Shown one piece after another: positions 33,171 to 44,400 of a stretch of 64,000 nt of DNA. The stretch spans positions 28,339,301 to 28,403,300 of the forward strand of contig NC_087066.1 in the NCBI RefSeq assembly GCF_963678635.1. The letters are read 5' to 3'. Within the stretch, counting starts at the first letter, position 1, and the number at the start of each line of letters is the position of its first letter. The notes under the pieces are model-generated. The model was given only the letters and a program-made list of their open reading frames with translations, had not been told where the DNA came from and searched no databases. A program made the position numbers and the translations under genes. This stretch comes from Symsagittifera roscoffensis. Its lineage: Eukaryota; Xenacoelomorpha; Acoela; Convolutidae.

Positions 33171-33842
33171 TTGGAACCTGGCAGCTGTCTTGACTTGACA
33201 TGCGGAGGCGGAGAGCACACTTGTGATGGACGATCATGTGTCAGAATACAATCTTTCCAGAGAGAAGACCTAGTCGCTTGGTTTGGCGACATAACAGAAA
33301 GAGAGAAGAGCGAGGTGCAGATAGTGGCTGAGTGCTATACGAACACTACAGTGAATATAACAACGGCGCTGGTGTTCTTCTCAAGAATGTGTAGTCTGCA
33401 ATCACTTGAGATGCTGGAGTCTGAGCACCATTTGGTGACTGCGTTGAGCGTGGCGTCGTGGCCGGGGGCGTTGCAAACCACCCAGAAACACATCAGAGGG
33501 TGGAAGATTGGCCTTGAGGCAGAAATGGGATTTCCCGTGAGCGAGGCTTACGGTCTGCCAGTAAATGCAAAATCCCTGGTGGGATCAGTAATGGCCAACA
33601 TATGTGGGAGCCACTATGCATGGCACATGGCGATGGTGGAGGTATCCAGCCAAAGGATACTGGTAGACAAGGCCTTCTCGGTACCCAAGTGCGTACGACT
33701 GGCTCGAATGTCGCATCATTCACATAAGCTGTTGAGGAAGATCCTGGGAACGGTGCCAAGGGAACAAAGAGATGACACGAGTGAAATCCGGGGAGAAGAA
33801 CTCTTGAGTTTAGAAGGCGAAAACACAAGTGACTTCGAGTGA
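33171..33842 (+). pseudogene. Unidentified decayed coding region in tandem unit 1
   Basis: An open frame of 223 codons, GC-richer than its surroundings, with a start at a non-ATG codon. Upstream sequence from about 32945 continues protein-like in a neighbouring frame, with one in-frame stop (near 33027) and a frame change at the A-run around 33163-33169, so this looks like the 3' part of a broken gene. The product has a Cys-rich start (CGGGEHTCDGRSC), a likely helical middle and an acidic end. I do not recognise it. A transposon protein or an old viral gene copy, for instance a nucleoprotein-type gene, are possibilities I cannot test. The last ~70 bp lie in the left hairpin arm. Confidence 0.45.
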
Positions 33843-33897
33843 CAAACTGCCATCGGGAAGCCGACGAATAGTGTCCCAGCGCAGGAGGAAAACGATA

Positions 33898-34518
33898 CAA
33901 AATATGAGAAGATGATGGAGTTGGAACCTTTGCTGGAGGCTTCGGGAGAACGCAATCTCCGGAGCATCGACATTACACATGGGGAATGCCCATGCCATTG
34001 GGGAATGAGCACTCATATGCCATGGGGAATGAGCACTCAAACCTCTGTTCAGTGTGGGACGTGGAAGAAATTCGAGCAATCGGATTACCCGATCATCGGC
34101 AGAAGGTGACCATCTTGGTAGTGAGCACGATGTTGGCGTTGCGATGGATCGAGGAGAATGCGACGAAAGATCGGGAGTCGAAAACTTATTAAGATAGGAA
34201 ATCTCGCAAATTATCGATTCCGCCGTTAGTGTTTTCGACTCCCGATCTTTCGTCGCATTCTCCTCGATCAATCGCAACGCCAACATCGTGCTTACTACCA
34301 AGATGGTCACCTTCTGCCGATGATCGGGTAATCCGATTGATCGAATTTCTTCCACGTCCCACACTAAACAGAGGTTTGAGTGCTCATTCCCCATGGCATT
34401 TGAGCGCTCATTTTCCAATGGCATGGGCATTCCCCATGTGTAATGTCGATGCTCCGGAGATTGCGTTCTCCCGAAGCCTCCAGCAAAGGTTCCTATTCCA
34501 TCATCCTCTCATGTGTTG
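33898..34518. repeat. Large inverted repeat in unit 1 (right arm truncated)
   Basis: Left arm ends at 34185 and right arm starts at 34231, with a 45-nt spacer. The arms pair over about 288 bp at more than 90% identity by eye. The right arm stops at the duplication junction. Confidence 0.9.
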
Positions 34519-37165
34519 TCGGAGCAAGCTCACTGGACAGCGCAATCAAATCTATTCCATATTACGACAAGCAAGAGTTACTAGGACGAAAATTCTCAGT
34601 TCCTGCCTGATCTTCCTGAAACTCCTTCAGAACCTACTGATAAACGATAGACTTGAAAGAACTAGGAAGATAATTATATGGCACGACGGCACTAATAATT
34701 CACCAAGCAGATATTCCAGTGACAACTTCAAGAGTAGCCCCTACATGAACTGAAAAGCATTCTCTGGCGATTTAAACAAATTTGAAGACAAGCAGAAGGT
34801 CAAAAGTATCATAGTAACCGAGGTTACAGTCCGGAGTCCCTTCATCACGTATTCCAGTCAAAATCCTTGCAATTTTCTAGACATGGAAGTGAAAATGATA
34901 AAAGAAGATGACAAGTGTTGATGTCCTTACAATAAAAATCGATAATGATTACGTTTCTTCAATAACACACGCAACTCGACACGAGAAAATATAATATATA
35001 AGTGTTCCAAAGAAAAAATTTAGTCGAAAATTATTTCGTCATTTATTGTTCCGAGTACGCAAGCGGCGTTCGCAATCTGTATTGCCAGAAAGATTCTCTA
35101 TTGTAAAAAGCTGCCTGCTCTCGGTTCCAGTGCATATTCAATAAGTCTCAATAAGTAAAAAAAGATTAAATGGGAGATTTAAAATGTACCAAGTTTTTAG
35201 ATATGAAGAGTTGAATAGCCTCAAAAAATGAATAAAAGTGAAAAAAACAGCAAACTTATCAACCAATTGTTTTTAACGTGAAATAAAATCAGAATGGATA
35301 TGCTATTTAGCCTAGCTGAAATAAAAATCATCCAATCTAACCAGGGAGTTATCAAAAGTATCAACCAATCAGAATCGAGCATTAATTATAAGGAAATTTT
35401 TATCTTTTCTTATAACAACCAATCAGAATCGAGCTTCAATAGTCATGGAATTTTCAACAAATTTAATATCAACCGATCAGAATGGAGCTTCAATAGTCAA
35501 GGAATGTTCAACAAATTTATTGTCAGCCAATCAAAATTGAGCTCTACTTCTCATGAATTTTTCAACAATTTTGATATCGTTTGTAGTTATTGAGGATACC
35601 TTCACAGGTGGTATTTGTGGTAATAACCGGAACGGTTTGGAAATTACTGAGACCCTCCTCACGCAAGCTTGGTAGTGGAACGATGTCATGGAACGCGTCA
35701 GGCTAACACCAACGAAAGATGAAGACTTGGGAACTTTGGATGTGATACACAAACTGGTCCTACCACAGAGTAAAGAATCGGGCGAAACAATGAGTAAGCT
35801 AGGATCAGTAAAAAAAATTGGAACCTGGCAGCTGTCTTGACTTGACATGCGGAGGCGGAGAGCACACTTGTGATGGACGATCATGTGTCAGAATACAATC
35901 TTTCCAGAGAGAAGACCTAGTCGCTTGGTTTGGCGACATAACAGAAAGGGAGAAGAGCGAGGTGCAGATAGTGGCTGAGTGCTATACGAACACTACAGTG
36001 AATATAACAACGGCGCTGGTGTTCTTCTCAAGAATGTGTAGTCTGCAATCACTTGAGATGCTGGAGTCTGAGCACCATTTGGTGACTGCGTTGAGCGTGG
36101 CGTCGTGGCCGGGGGCGTTGCAAACCACCCAGAAACACATCAGAGGGTGGAAGATTGGCCTTGAGGCAGAAATGGGATTTCCCGTGAGCGAGGCTTACGG
36201 TCTGCCAGTAAATGCAAAATCCCTGGTGGGATCAGTAATGGCCAACATATGTGGGAGCCACTATGCATGGCACATGGCGATGGTGGAGGTATCCAGCCAA
36301 AGGATACTGGTAGACAAGGTCTTCTCGGTACCCAAGTGCGTACGACTGGCTCGAATGTCGCATCATTCACATAAGCTGTTGAGGAAGATCCTGGGAACGG
36401 TGCCAAGGGAACAAAGAGATGACACGAGTGAAATCCGGGGAGAAGAACTCTTGAGTTTAGAAGGCGAAAACACAAGTGACTTCGAGTGACAAACTGCCAT
36501 CGGGAAGCCGACGAATAGTGTCCCAGCGCAGGAGGAAAACGATACAAAATATGAGAAGATGATGGAGTTGGAACCTTTGCTGGAGGCTTCGGGAGAACGC
36601 AATCTCCAGAGCATCAACATTACACATGGGGAATGCCCATGCCATTGGGGAATGAGCACTCATATGCCATGGGGAATGAGCACTCAAACCTCTGTTCAGT
36701 GTGGGACGTGGAAGAAATTCGAGCAATCGGATTACCCGATCATCGGCAGAAGGTGACCATCTTGGTAGTGAGCACGATGTTGGCGTTGCGATGGATCGAG
36801 GAGAATGCGACGAAAGATCGGGAGTCGAAAACTTATTAAGATAGGAAATCTCGCAAATTATCGATTCCGCCGTTAGTGTTTTCGACTCCCGATCTTTCGT
36901 CGCATTCTCCTCGATCAATCGCAACGCCAACATCGTGCTTACTACCAAGATGGTCACCTTCTGCCGATGATCGGGTAATCCGATTGATCGAATGTCTTCC
37001 ACGTCCCACACTAAACAGAGGTTTGAGTGCTCATTCCCCATGGCATTTGAGCGCTCATTTTCCAATGGCATGGGCATTCCCCATGTGTAATGTCGATGCT
37101 CCGGAGATTGCGTTCTCCCGAAGCCTCCAGCAAAGGTTCCTATTCCATCATCCTCTCATGTGTTG
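34519..37165. repeat. Tandem unit 2 of the 2,647-bp duplication
   Basis: Second copy, directly abutting unit 1. Here the hairpin's right arm continues past the unit end to 37256, so unit 2 keeps the ancestral right border and unit 1 carries the new junction at 34518/34519. Confidence 0.95.
35818..36489 (+). pseudogene. Second copy of the unidentified decayed coding region
   Basis: Copy of 33171-33842 shifted by 2,647 bp with one residue change seen (Ala to Val at the codon around 36320). It has the same upstream breaks, so it was already broken before the duplication. Confidence 0.45.
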
Positions 37166-37256
37166 TATCGTTTTCCTCCTGCGCTGGGACACTATTCGTC
37201 GGCTTCCGATGGCATTTTGTCACTCGAAGTCACTTGCGTTTTCGCCTTCTAAACTC
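36453..37256. repeat. Large inverted repeat in unit 2 (full arms of ~380 bp)
   Basis: Left arm 36453-36832, spacer 36833-36877, right arm 36878-37256. The outermost left sequence is the 3' end of the decayed frame, whose reverse complement closes the right arm (ttcgccttctaaactc). A transcript would fold into a long hairpin RNA. Confidence 0.9.
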
Positions 37257-37419
37257 TTTGTTTTTATGTGTTTTATTTGAAGTTAGTTAAAGGAACGCCA
37301 CTGACGACTCGCCTCCTTATTTTGCGAATACCAAATAACTGTCTTTTTCTTTCTCTCACAATTTTCAGAAAACTTTGCCTAAGTATAGGAAAAGGGCGAC
37401 ACTCAGTCCAATTTAAAAA

Positions 37420-38440
37420 AAGATGACAAAAGCAAAATCGAAACTTACCGACCAGTTTCAGTGCTTTCAAATATCTCGAATTTTTTGGAATGAATATTTT
37501 TCAATAGGGTTTAAAAACTTTTTCGAAACACTTCGTGTATCCCAGCACGGATTTCAAAAAACTCATTCAACCATAGTTCATTTACTGTCCTATTTTCAAA
37601 TGGTGTACAGCGGCAAAGAAAATAAATTAGTATACCAATTTCATAGATTTCATTGAAGCTTTCGATTGTGTTGATAGCGGCCTATTATTGTTCGAACTCT
37701 GCGAACTAGGACTTTGACACAAAATTTTGAATTTATTTAAGTCCTACCATTAAAAGTCTCCTATGGATCACATAAGTCAAAATTTTTCAAAGTTTGATAA
37801 AATTAGGAGTTGTGTACCCAAGGCAATATTTCGGAACACTTTTTTTTCTGGATGGTCATTGAAGCAAAATCAAACAAGTCGAATTTCAATAAGATCTAGG
37901 ATTGATCAATTTAGGGGTATTTCGAGTGGAAGGAACACATGAACCAAGCATAATTCAAATGGTGTCAAAAGCGAAACGAGTCTTTTTTATGATTTGAAAA
38001 AATGCAGAAATTTGCAATGGAAAGCAAACTGAATTTTCATTTTACTGGTAATCCCAGTACTACACTATACAGTCCCTTTCTCGGCTTAAACAAGTATGTG
38101 ATGTCTCTATTCTAAATATTACAGAAAGTGGCTGTTAAATGGATTTAAGGTACGCCTGTTTCATTAAAAATCAAAGTTAGGACAAATACAAATTTTGCTT
38201 TGGTCTATGTATATACAATTGAACATTTTCTAATTACTCGCAAAATTATACTGAAGCGGAATGATACTCATTTGCTTGACTTCCTTAATTAAATAGATCT
38301 TAATTTCGTCTCTCTATTTCAGCCAAAAAGACCATCAAAACACCAATGCGAAAATATCAAACATGTCGTCTTGCAAACACTCTCAGGACTGACTTGAGAA
38401 TTTGGACTGGTTTGAAAGGTGCCGTTATTAAGCTGCTCTA
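37420..38440 (+). mobile_element. Degraded LINE reverse transcriptase remnant
   Basis: Translated pieces in shifting frames resemble the RT core of CR1/Jockey-type LINEs. VSQHGFQKTHSTIVHLLSYF corresponds to the 'QhGFrk..St..qL' motif. A frame-shifted continuation reads like fIDfieAFDcVD. Many stops and frameshifts. Confidence 0.6.
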
Positions 38441-38489
38441 GAAGAAATTTCAATTTTATACTTATGGAATGAACACAAATTATTTGTTA

Positions 38490-41400
38490 GTCTTAATACG
38501 GCTGTGGGCTGCGTGGTTTGCATGAAAATGAGGATTACAATTCAGTTCTAATACGGCTGTGGGCTGCGTATTTTGCATAGGCTGAATATGAGTCTTACAT
38601 GTTAGTACTAAAACGGCTGTGGGCTGCGTTGTTTGCATGAAAAGAACATAAATGTGACAAGTTAGTCCTTTTACGGCTGCGGGCTGCTTGATTTGCATGG
38701 ATTGAAAATAAGTCTTACAACTCCATCTTAATACGGCTGTGAGCTGCATGGTTTGCATGGATTGAAGACATTAATATAAATACGACTGTGGGCTGCGTTG
38801 TTTGCATGGAGTGAACATGAGTGTCACACATTAGTAATGATATGGCTCTGGGCTGAGTGGTTGGCCTGAAATGAACAAATTACTGGTTAGTCTTAATTAA
38901 GTTGTTGGCTGCGTGGTCTGCCTGAATTGAACATAAGTCTTACTTGTTAGTAATAATACGGCTGTGGGCTGCGTAGTTGGCATAAATTGAACACAAATTA
39001 CCTCTTAGTCTTAATTAAAATGTGATATGCGTGGTCTGCATGGATTGAACATGAGTCTTACAGAGTAGTCTTAAGAGTTGTCCCATGTTGCAAGGTTTGC
39101 AAGTCATACATAAGTCTCACATATCTGCATGGATTGAACAAAGTTCTTAAATTTTTGTACTAGTACGTCTGTGGGCTGCCTGGTTTTCGTGGAACGAACA
39201 TAAGTTACTTGTTGGTCATAGTACGGCTGAGGGCTGCGTGGTTTGCTTGAAATGAATATAGATCTTACCTGTTAGTTTTAACAGTGGTCTGTGCTGCGTG
39301 GTTGGCATGGATGAAATGATAGAATGAAAATAAGTTACATGTTACTCTCAATCGGCGGTGGACTGCGAAGTTTGCATGGAATGAACATAAGTGTTACAGA
39401 TTAGTATCAAAACGGCTGTCGGCTGCGTGGTTTGCTTGAAATTGATATAAATCTTACCTGTTAGTTTTAACACGGGTATGGGCTGCGTGGCTGTCATGGA
39501 AGGATGGAATGAAAATAAGTTACTTGTTACGCTCAATACAGCAGTGGGCTGCGTGGTTCGCATCGAATGAACATAAGTGTTACAGCTTAGTATTAAAACG
39601 GCTGTGGGCTGCGTGGTTTGCATGGATTGAACATAATTTAATTGTTAGTCCTATTACGGCTGTGTGCTGCGTGGTTTGCATGAAAAGGAGCATTACAATT
39701 CAGTTCTAATACGGCTGAGGGCTGCGTGTTTCGCATAGACTAAATATGAGTCTTACATGTTAATACTGAAACGGCTGTGGGCTGCGTTGTTTGCATGAAA
39801 AGAACATGAAAGCGACATGTTAGTCCTTTATGGAGTGAAAATAAGTCTTACAACTCCGTCTTAATACGGCTGTGGGCTGCATGGTTTGCATGGATTGAAG
39901 ACATTACTCTAAATACGACTGTGGGCTGCGTGGTTTGCATGAAAATGAGTATTACAATTCAGTCCTAATACGGCTGTGGGCTGCGTGTTTTGCATAGACT
40001 GATTATGAGTCTTACATGTTAGCACTAAAACGGCTGTGGGCTGCGTTGTTTGCATGAAAAAAAAACATAAATGTGACATTTTAGTCCTTTTATGGCGGGG
40101 TGCTGCTTGATTTGCATGGAATGAAAATAAGTCTTATAACTCCGTCTTAATACGGCTGTGGGCTGCATGGTTTGCATGGTTTGAAGACATTACTATAAAT
40201 ACGACTGTGGGCTGCGTTGTTTGCATGGATTGAACATGAGTGTCACACATTAGTAATGATATGGCTCTGGGCTGAGTGGTTGGCCTGAAAGGAACTCAAA
40301 TTACTGGTTTGTGTTAATTAAATAGTGGGCTGCGTGGTCTGCATGGATTGAACATAAGTCTTACTTGTTAGTAATATTACGGCTGTGGGCTGCGTAGTTG
40401 GCATAAATTGAACAAAAATTACTGGTTAGTCTTAATTAAGTTGTGATATGCGTGGCCTGCATGGAATGAACATGAGTCTTACAGAGTAGTCTTAAGAGTT
40501 TTCTTGGGTTGCAAGGTGTGCAAGTCATACATAAGTCTCACATGTTTGCATGGAACGAACAAAATTCTTAAATTTTTGTACTAATTTGTCTGTGGGCTGC
40601 CTGGTTTGCGTGGAACGAACATAAGTTCCTTGTTAGTCATAATACGACTGTGGGTTGCGTGGTTTGCTTGAAATGAACATAGATCTTACCTGGTATGGGC
40701 TGCGTGGTTGGCATGGATGAAATGATGGAATGAAAATAAGTTACATGTTACTCTCAATCGGCGGTGGACTGCAAGTTTGCATGGAACGAACATAAGTGTT
40801 ACAGCTTAGTATCAAAACGGCTGTCGGCTGCGTGGTTTGCTTGAAATGGATATAAATTTTACCTGTTAGTTCTAACACGGGTATGGGCTGCGTCGCTGGC
40901 ATGGAAGGATGGTATGAAAATAAGTTACTTGTTACGCTCAATACAGCGGTGGGCTGCGTGGTTTGCATGGAATGAACATAAGTGTTACAGCTTAGTATTA
41001 AAACGGCTGTGGGCTGCGTGGTTTGCATGGATTGAATATAACTTATTTTTTAGTCCTATTACGGCTGTGGGCTGCGTGGTTTGTATAGAATGATCATAAA
41101 ATACTTGTTAGTCCTAGTACGACTCTGGGCTGCGTGGTTTGCATGGAATGAACATAAATCTCAATTTTTTGTACTAATACGTATGTGGGCTTCCTGGTTT
41201 GCGTGGAACGAACATAAGTTACTTGTTGGTCATAATACGGCTGTGGGTTGCCTGGTTTGCTTGAAATGAATATAGATCTTACCGGTTAGTTTTAACACGG
41301 CTGTGGGCTGCGTGGTTTGCATGAAAATGAGTATTACAATTCAGTCCTAATACGGCTGTGGGCTGCGTTGTTTGCATGAAAAAAACATAAATGTGACATT

Positions 41401-42160
41401 TTAGTCCTTTTATGGCGGGGTGCTGCTTGATTTGCATGGATTGAAAATAAGTCTTACAACTCCGTCTTAATACGGCTGTGGGCTGCATGGTTTGCATGGA
41501 TTGAAGACATTACTATAAATACGACTGTGGGCTGCGTTGTGTGCATGGATTGAACATGAGTGTCACACATTAGTAATGATATGGCTCTGGGCTGAGTGGT
41601 TGGCATAAATTGAACAAAAATTACTGGTTAGTCTTAATTAAGTTGTGAAATGCGTGGTCTGCATGGATTGAACATGAGTCTTACAGAGTAGTCTTAAGAG
41701 TTTTCTTGGGTTGCAAGGTGTGCAAGTCATACATAAGTCTCACATGTTTGCATGGAACGAACAAAATTCTTAAACTTTTGTACTATTACGTCTGTGGGCT
41801 GCCTGGTTTGCGTGGAACGAACATAATTCTCAAATTTTTGTACTAATACGTCTGTGGGCTTCCTGGTTTGCGTGGAACGAACAAAAGTTACTTGTTGGTC
41901 ATAATACGGCAGTGGGCTGTGTGGTTTGCATGGATGGATTTTCATAAAATAGGATTTTTTTGAAAAAGTGAATGCAATTTGCTGAAAAATCTAAAATCAT
42001 CTCAAAAAACAGAGCGAACCTGATCTATATCAAAAATGATCTTCCTGATCTTCCTGGTTTGCGTGGAACGAACATAGGTTACTTGTTGGTCATAATACGG
42101 CTGTGGGCTGTGTGGTTTGCATGGATGGATTCTCATAAAATGCAATTTTGTTTTGAAAAA
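38490..42160. repeat. Minisatellite of ~55-62 bp units with higher-order structure
   Basis: About 60 diverged units centred on cggctgtgggctgcgtgg followed by tttgcatggaatgaacata and cttagta. Groups of units recur as blocks: the stretch 39348-39623 is echoed at 40741-41028, and 38545-38760 is echoed near 39705-39900, 39955-40200 and 41330-41500. Reading frames through it give a repeated MQTTQPTAVL peptide, most likely by chance because unit length is not a constant multiple of three. Confidence 0.93.
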
Positions 42161-42235
42161 AAGAATGCAGTTTGCTGAAAAATCTAAAATCATCCCAAAA
42201 AAACAGAGCGAACCTGATCTATATCAAATCTATGT
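41930..42235 (+). repeat. Duplicated ~180-bp right border of the minisatellite
   Basis: The segment with aaatgcaatttgctgaaaaatctaaaatcat and agagcgaacctgatctatat occurs twice, about 41930-42035 and 42115-42232, separated by minisatellite units. Confidence 0.75.
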
Positions 42236-42339
42236 CAGCAACTTTGAATCTATCATATTGTAACAAAAATAATTATGGCTTTTGGGAGAAATTAGTTTTC
42301 TAAGAAGCGATTGTTGTGATAAACTTATTAATTAGTAAA

Positions 42340-43330
42340 TATGACTAGCATCGGATGTGGTCAAGGTCCTGAGTGGACATGTCAATGCTGTTCGAGTGAT
42401 GTTCATGAGAAGGACCAAGCTCCCCGGGTTCACCTCCATACACCGAAAACGTTTATCATACAATTCCATACAACAAAAATCATTATCATACAATTCCATA
42501 CATCAAGTGTATGGAGAAAATTTCACACAATTTTCATACATTTTCCAAAAACAATAGAAAAAAAATTAACCATTTCTGCGGCTTTTTGAGAGCTGTTGAA
42601 CAGACTGGTGATAACATTACTGAATTGAAATTTTTTTTTGAAAAAAATGCATATCATACAATTTCCATATACGACACAAAAATTTTGAATTTTTTTGACA
42701 GAATTTTGAAAATTTGCCCCAAATTTTTTTTTGTTTTTTTTTCAACCGCAACTCGAATTTTGTACGCAACAAAAATGTACGCAACAAAATGTAAACAAAA
42801 ATTCCGAAAAAACTTTTTTTGCATGCAAAATTTAATTTTTTGTGTGCATAACGTAGTCCTGGATACAATAATATTGGCTTTTTTTCTTTTCATTCAATTT
42901 TTTTTTCAAAAACGCCGCTGAAAATTCCTATTTCTTTTGCATGACGTGTTTATGTATGCATTGATCAATGCTTGATAATTTGAAAATTCAAAAATTTTAA
43001 AAAAGCATCCTTGAAAAATTTTGCCAAAAATTAAAAGTTTGTTACTTTTGTTATATCATTGTAAATGCAAGACCGTCCAACCATTGGTGCTTTGAGTAAC
43101 CAAGGTCTTTGTCACTCGTGTTCGGTTAAAAACACAACCGAAAATTTGTCAGAAAATACACTTAGCAACAAAAAACAACTTTTTGGCTTATGGAGAAAAC
43201 ACCTATCATACAATTTCCATTTATGGGAAAGTGTTTATCATAGAGTTTTCATACAATTTTCTGTATGTATAGAATTGTATGGAATTGCATGAAAATAAAT
43301 TTCCTGTTTATGAGAATTGTATGATAAGCA
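42340..43330. other. AT-rich stretch with repeated tcatacaattccatac
   Basis: atcatacaattccatac is repeated at about 42456 and 42484, with inverted forms (gtatggaattg, gaattgtatgat) near 43270-43325. At 43080-43130 and 42345-42430 there are short sequences resembling the start of the zinc-finger frame at 43334, so these may be broken duplicates of the same LINE 5' region. Confidence 0.45.
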
Positions 43331-43333
43331 TTT

Positions 43334-44045
43334 TTGGTCAACCCGGGTCTTTGGTGTGATCTTTGTGGAGTAAAGTTCATCAAGTTGTCCTGCTTCACTG
43401 TCCCGAACCCATCTACTGGGTCACTAGTCTGGAAGTGCAATGACTGTTCAAAGCTAAGTATACTTGCCTTGCTTGGACAGGTTTACAAACAGTTGTCAAA
43501 AGTTAACGAAATCGAATGTCAACTTAAAGTGGTGAAAGAAAAGCTCCAATTTGGAGACCAGGAGGTTTCGGAACCTGTTTCTGAGCCTGCCTCTTATGTA
43601 CAAGCGCCAAGAGGACGACAATTAGCAAAGTGGAACTCATTTACTCGACGTAATGACAGTGTGTCTTCACAATCTTCTTTGAAGAGAAATGAGAAGCGCA
43701 GACGTGTCTTACTTGTAAAAGTTAACGTCATTACTGGATCGTCCAAAGCAAGATGTGACACAGTTGATTCGAAATTGGAAGTTGTCGAACGGAAACTAAA
43801 AGTCCCTAGAAGGCACTACTTTATTAGTCGAGTGTCGATAGAGACAACAGTTGAAGACGTTAAAATATTTTGTTCAGACTAAGGCTTAGAATTGATTGGA
43901 TGCAGAGAACTTCCATCACGCAGACAGGACCTGAAATCGTATCACATCGTCGTTCCGGAAAGTGGAAAAGACCTAGCAGAGTCTGCTGATAGAATGAATG
44001 AATTTCTCCAGTATATGAAAACATCAAATTTTAAATATACAACAT
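43334..44045 (+). mobile_element. LINE ORF1 remnant (zinc finger plus RRM-like end)
   Basis: The 182-codon frame 43334-43882 starts with paired cysteines (LWCDLCGVKF, then WKCNDCS), a PHD/zinc-binding pattern typical of CR1/Jockey ORF1 proteins. A basic linker follows, then RHYFISRVSIETTVEDVKIF, which after one TAA stop (about 43879) continues in frame as LELIGCRELPSRRQDLKSYH, an RRM-like C-terminal domain. The element is dead. It may belong with the ORF2 remnant at 47170-49640. Confidence 0.6.
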
Positions 44046-44400
44046 AACAGATTCTGAGACTTGGAGACGACAGATAACGGGATCCTAGGATCCACCACGG
44101 ATCTGCCAATATGTTTTTTTTTAATTTCTTTTTTATGTTTCGGTAGATTCGATTAGATACTTAAATTGTTGGTGACTGACACAGCTTTTCTTTCAGCATG
44201 GTTACTCTAGCTCAGTGGTTGGATTAGTTATCGTTTTTTTTTCTAAGTATTTTGAAAACAAATTAGTGAGAAAAAATTTTTAAAAATCTAAAAAGTGCGA
44301 TTTCTCAAAAACTAGCGGGTTCTGGAGGGTCATTTTTTTCCCACCTAATTTGTAACCCTACGGGGGTTGTCCAGCAGCATTTAACCAACGGTTGTATTAA
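44046..44400. other. Unassigned gap with ggatcctaggatcc palindrome
   Basis: A 14-bp perfect palindrome lies at 44081-44094. ctagctcagtggttgg near 44208 resembles a tRNA box A but has no matching tRNA body. Otherwise T-rich and non-coding. Confidence 0.5.

Larger units (their letters stand above)
31872..34518. repeat. Tandem unit 1 of a 2,647-bp direct duplication
   Basis: Identical to 34519-37165 except for a handful of substitutions, for example C33673 against T36320. The unit begins tcggagcaagctcactgg and ends in tgttg. It contains ~54-bp CCAAT repeats (32700-32900), an unidentified decayed reading frame (33171-33842), and a hairpin whose right arm is cut short at the junction with unit 2. 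Confidence 0.95.

Noticed and set aside
33493-34430. Minus-strand frames of 98-206 codons opposite the decayed region and hairpin
   Set aside because: Mirror frames produced by the inverted repeat and by the plus-strand frame; composition and position give no independent support.
38480-41497. Frames of 60-100 codons encoding repeated MQTTQPTAVL peptides
   Set aside because: They follow from translating the minisatellite; unit lengths of 55-62 bp do not keep frame and no frame runs across the array.
38490-42160. CRISPR array
   Set aside because: Units are contiguous and diverged with no unique spacers, and the host is an animal.
44200-44240. tRNA from a box A-like ctagctcagtggttgg
   Set aside because: No box B or clover-leaf downstream.
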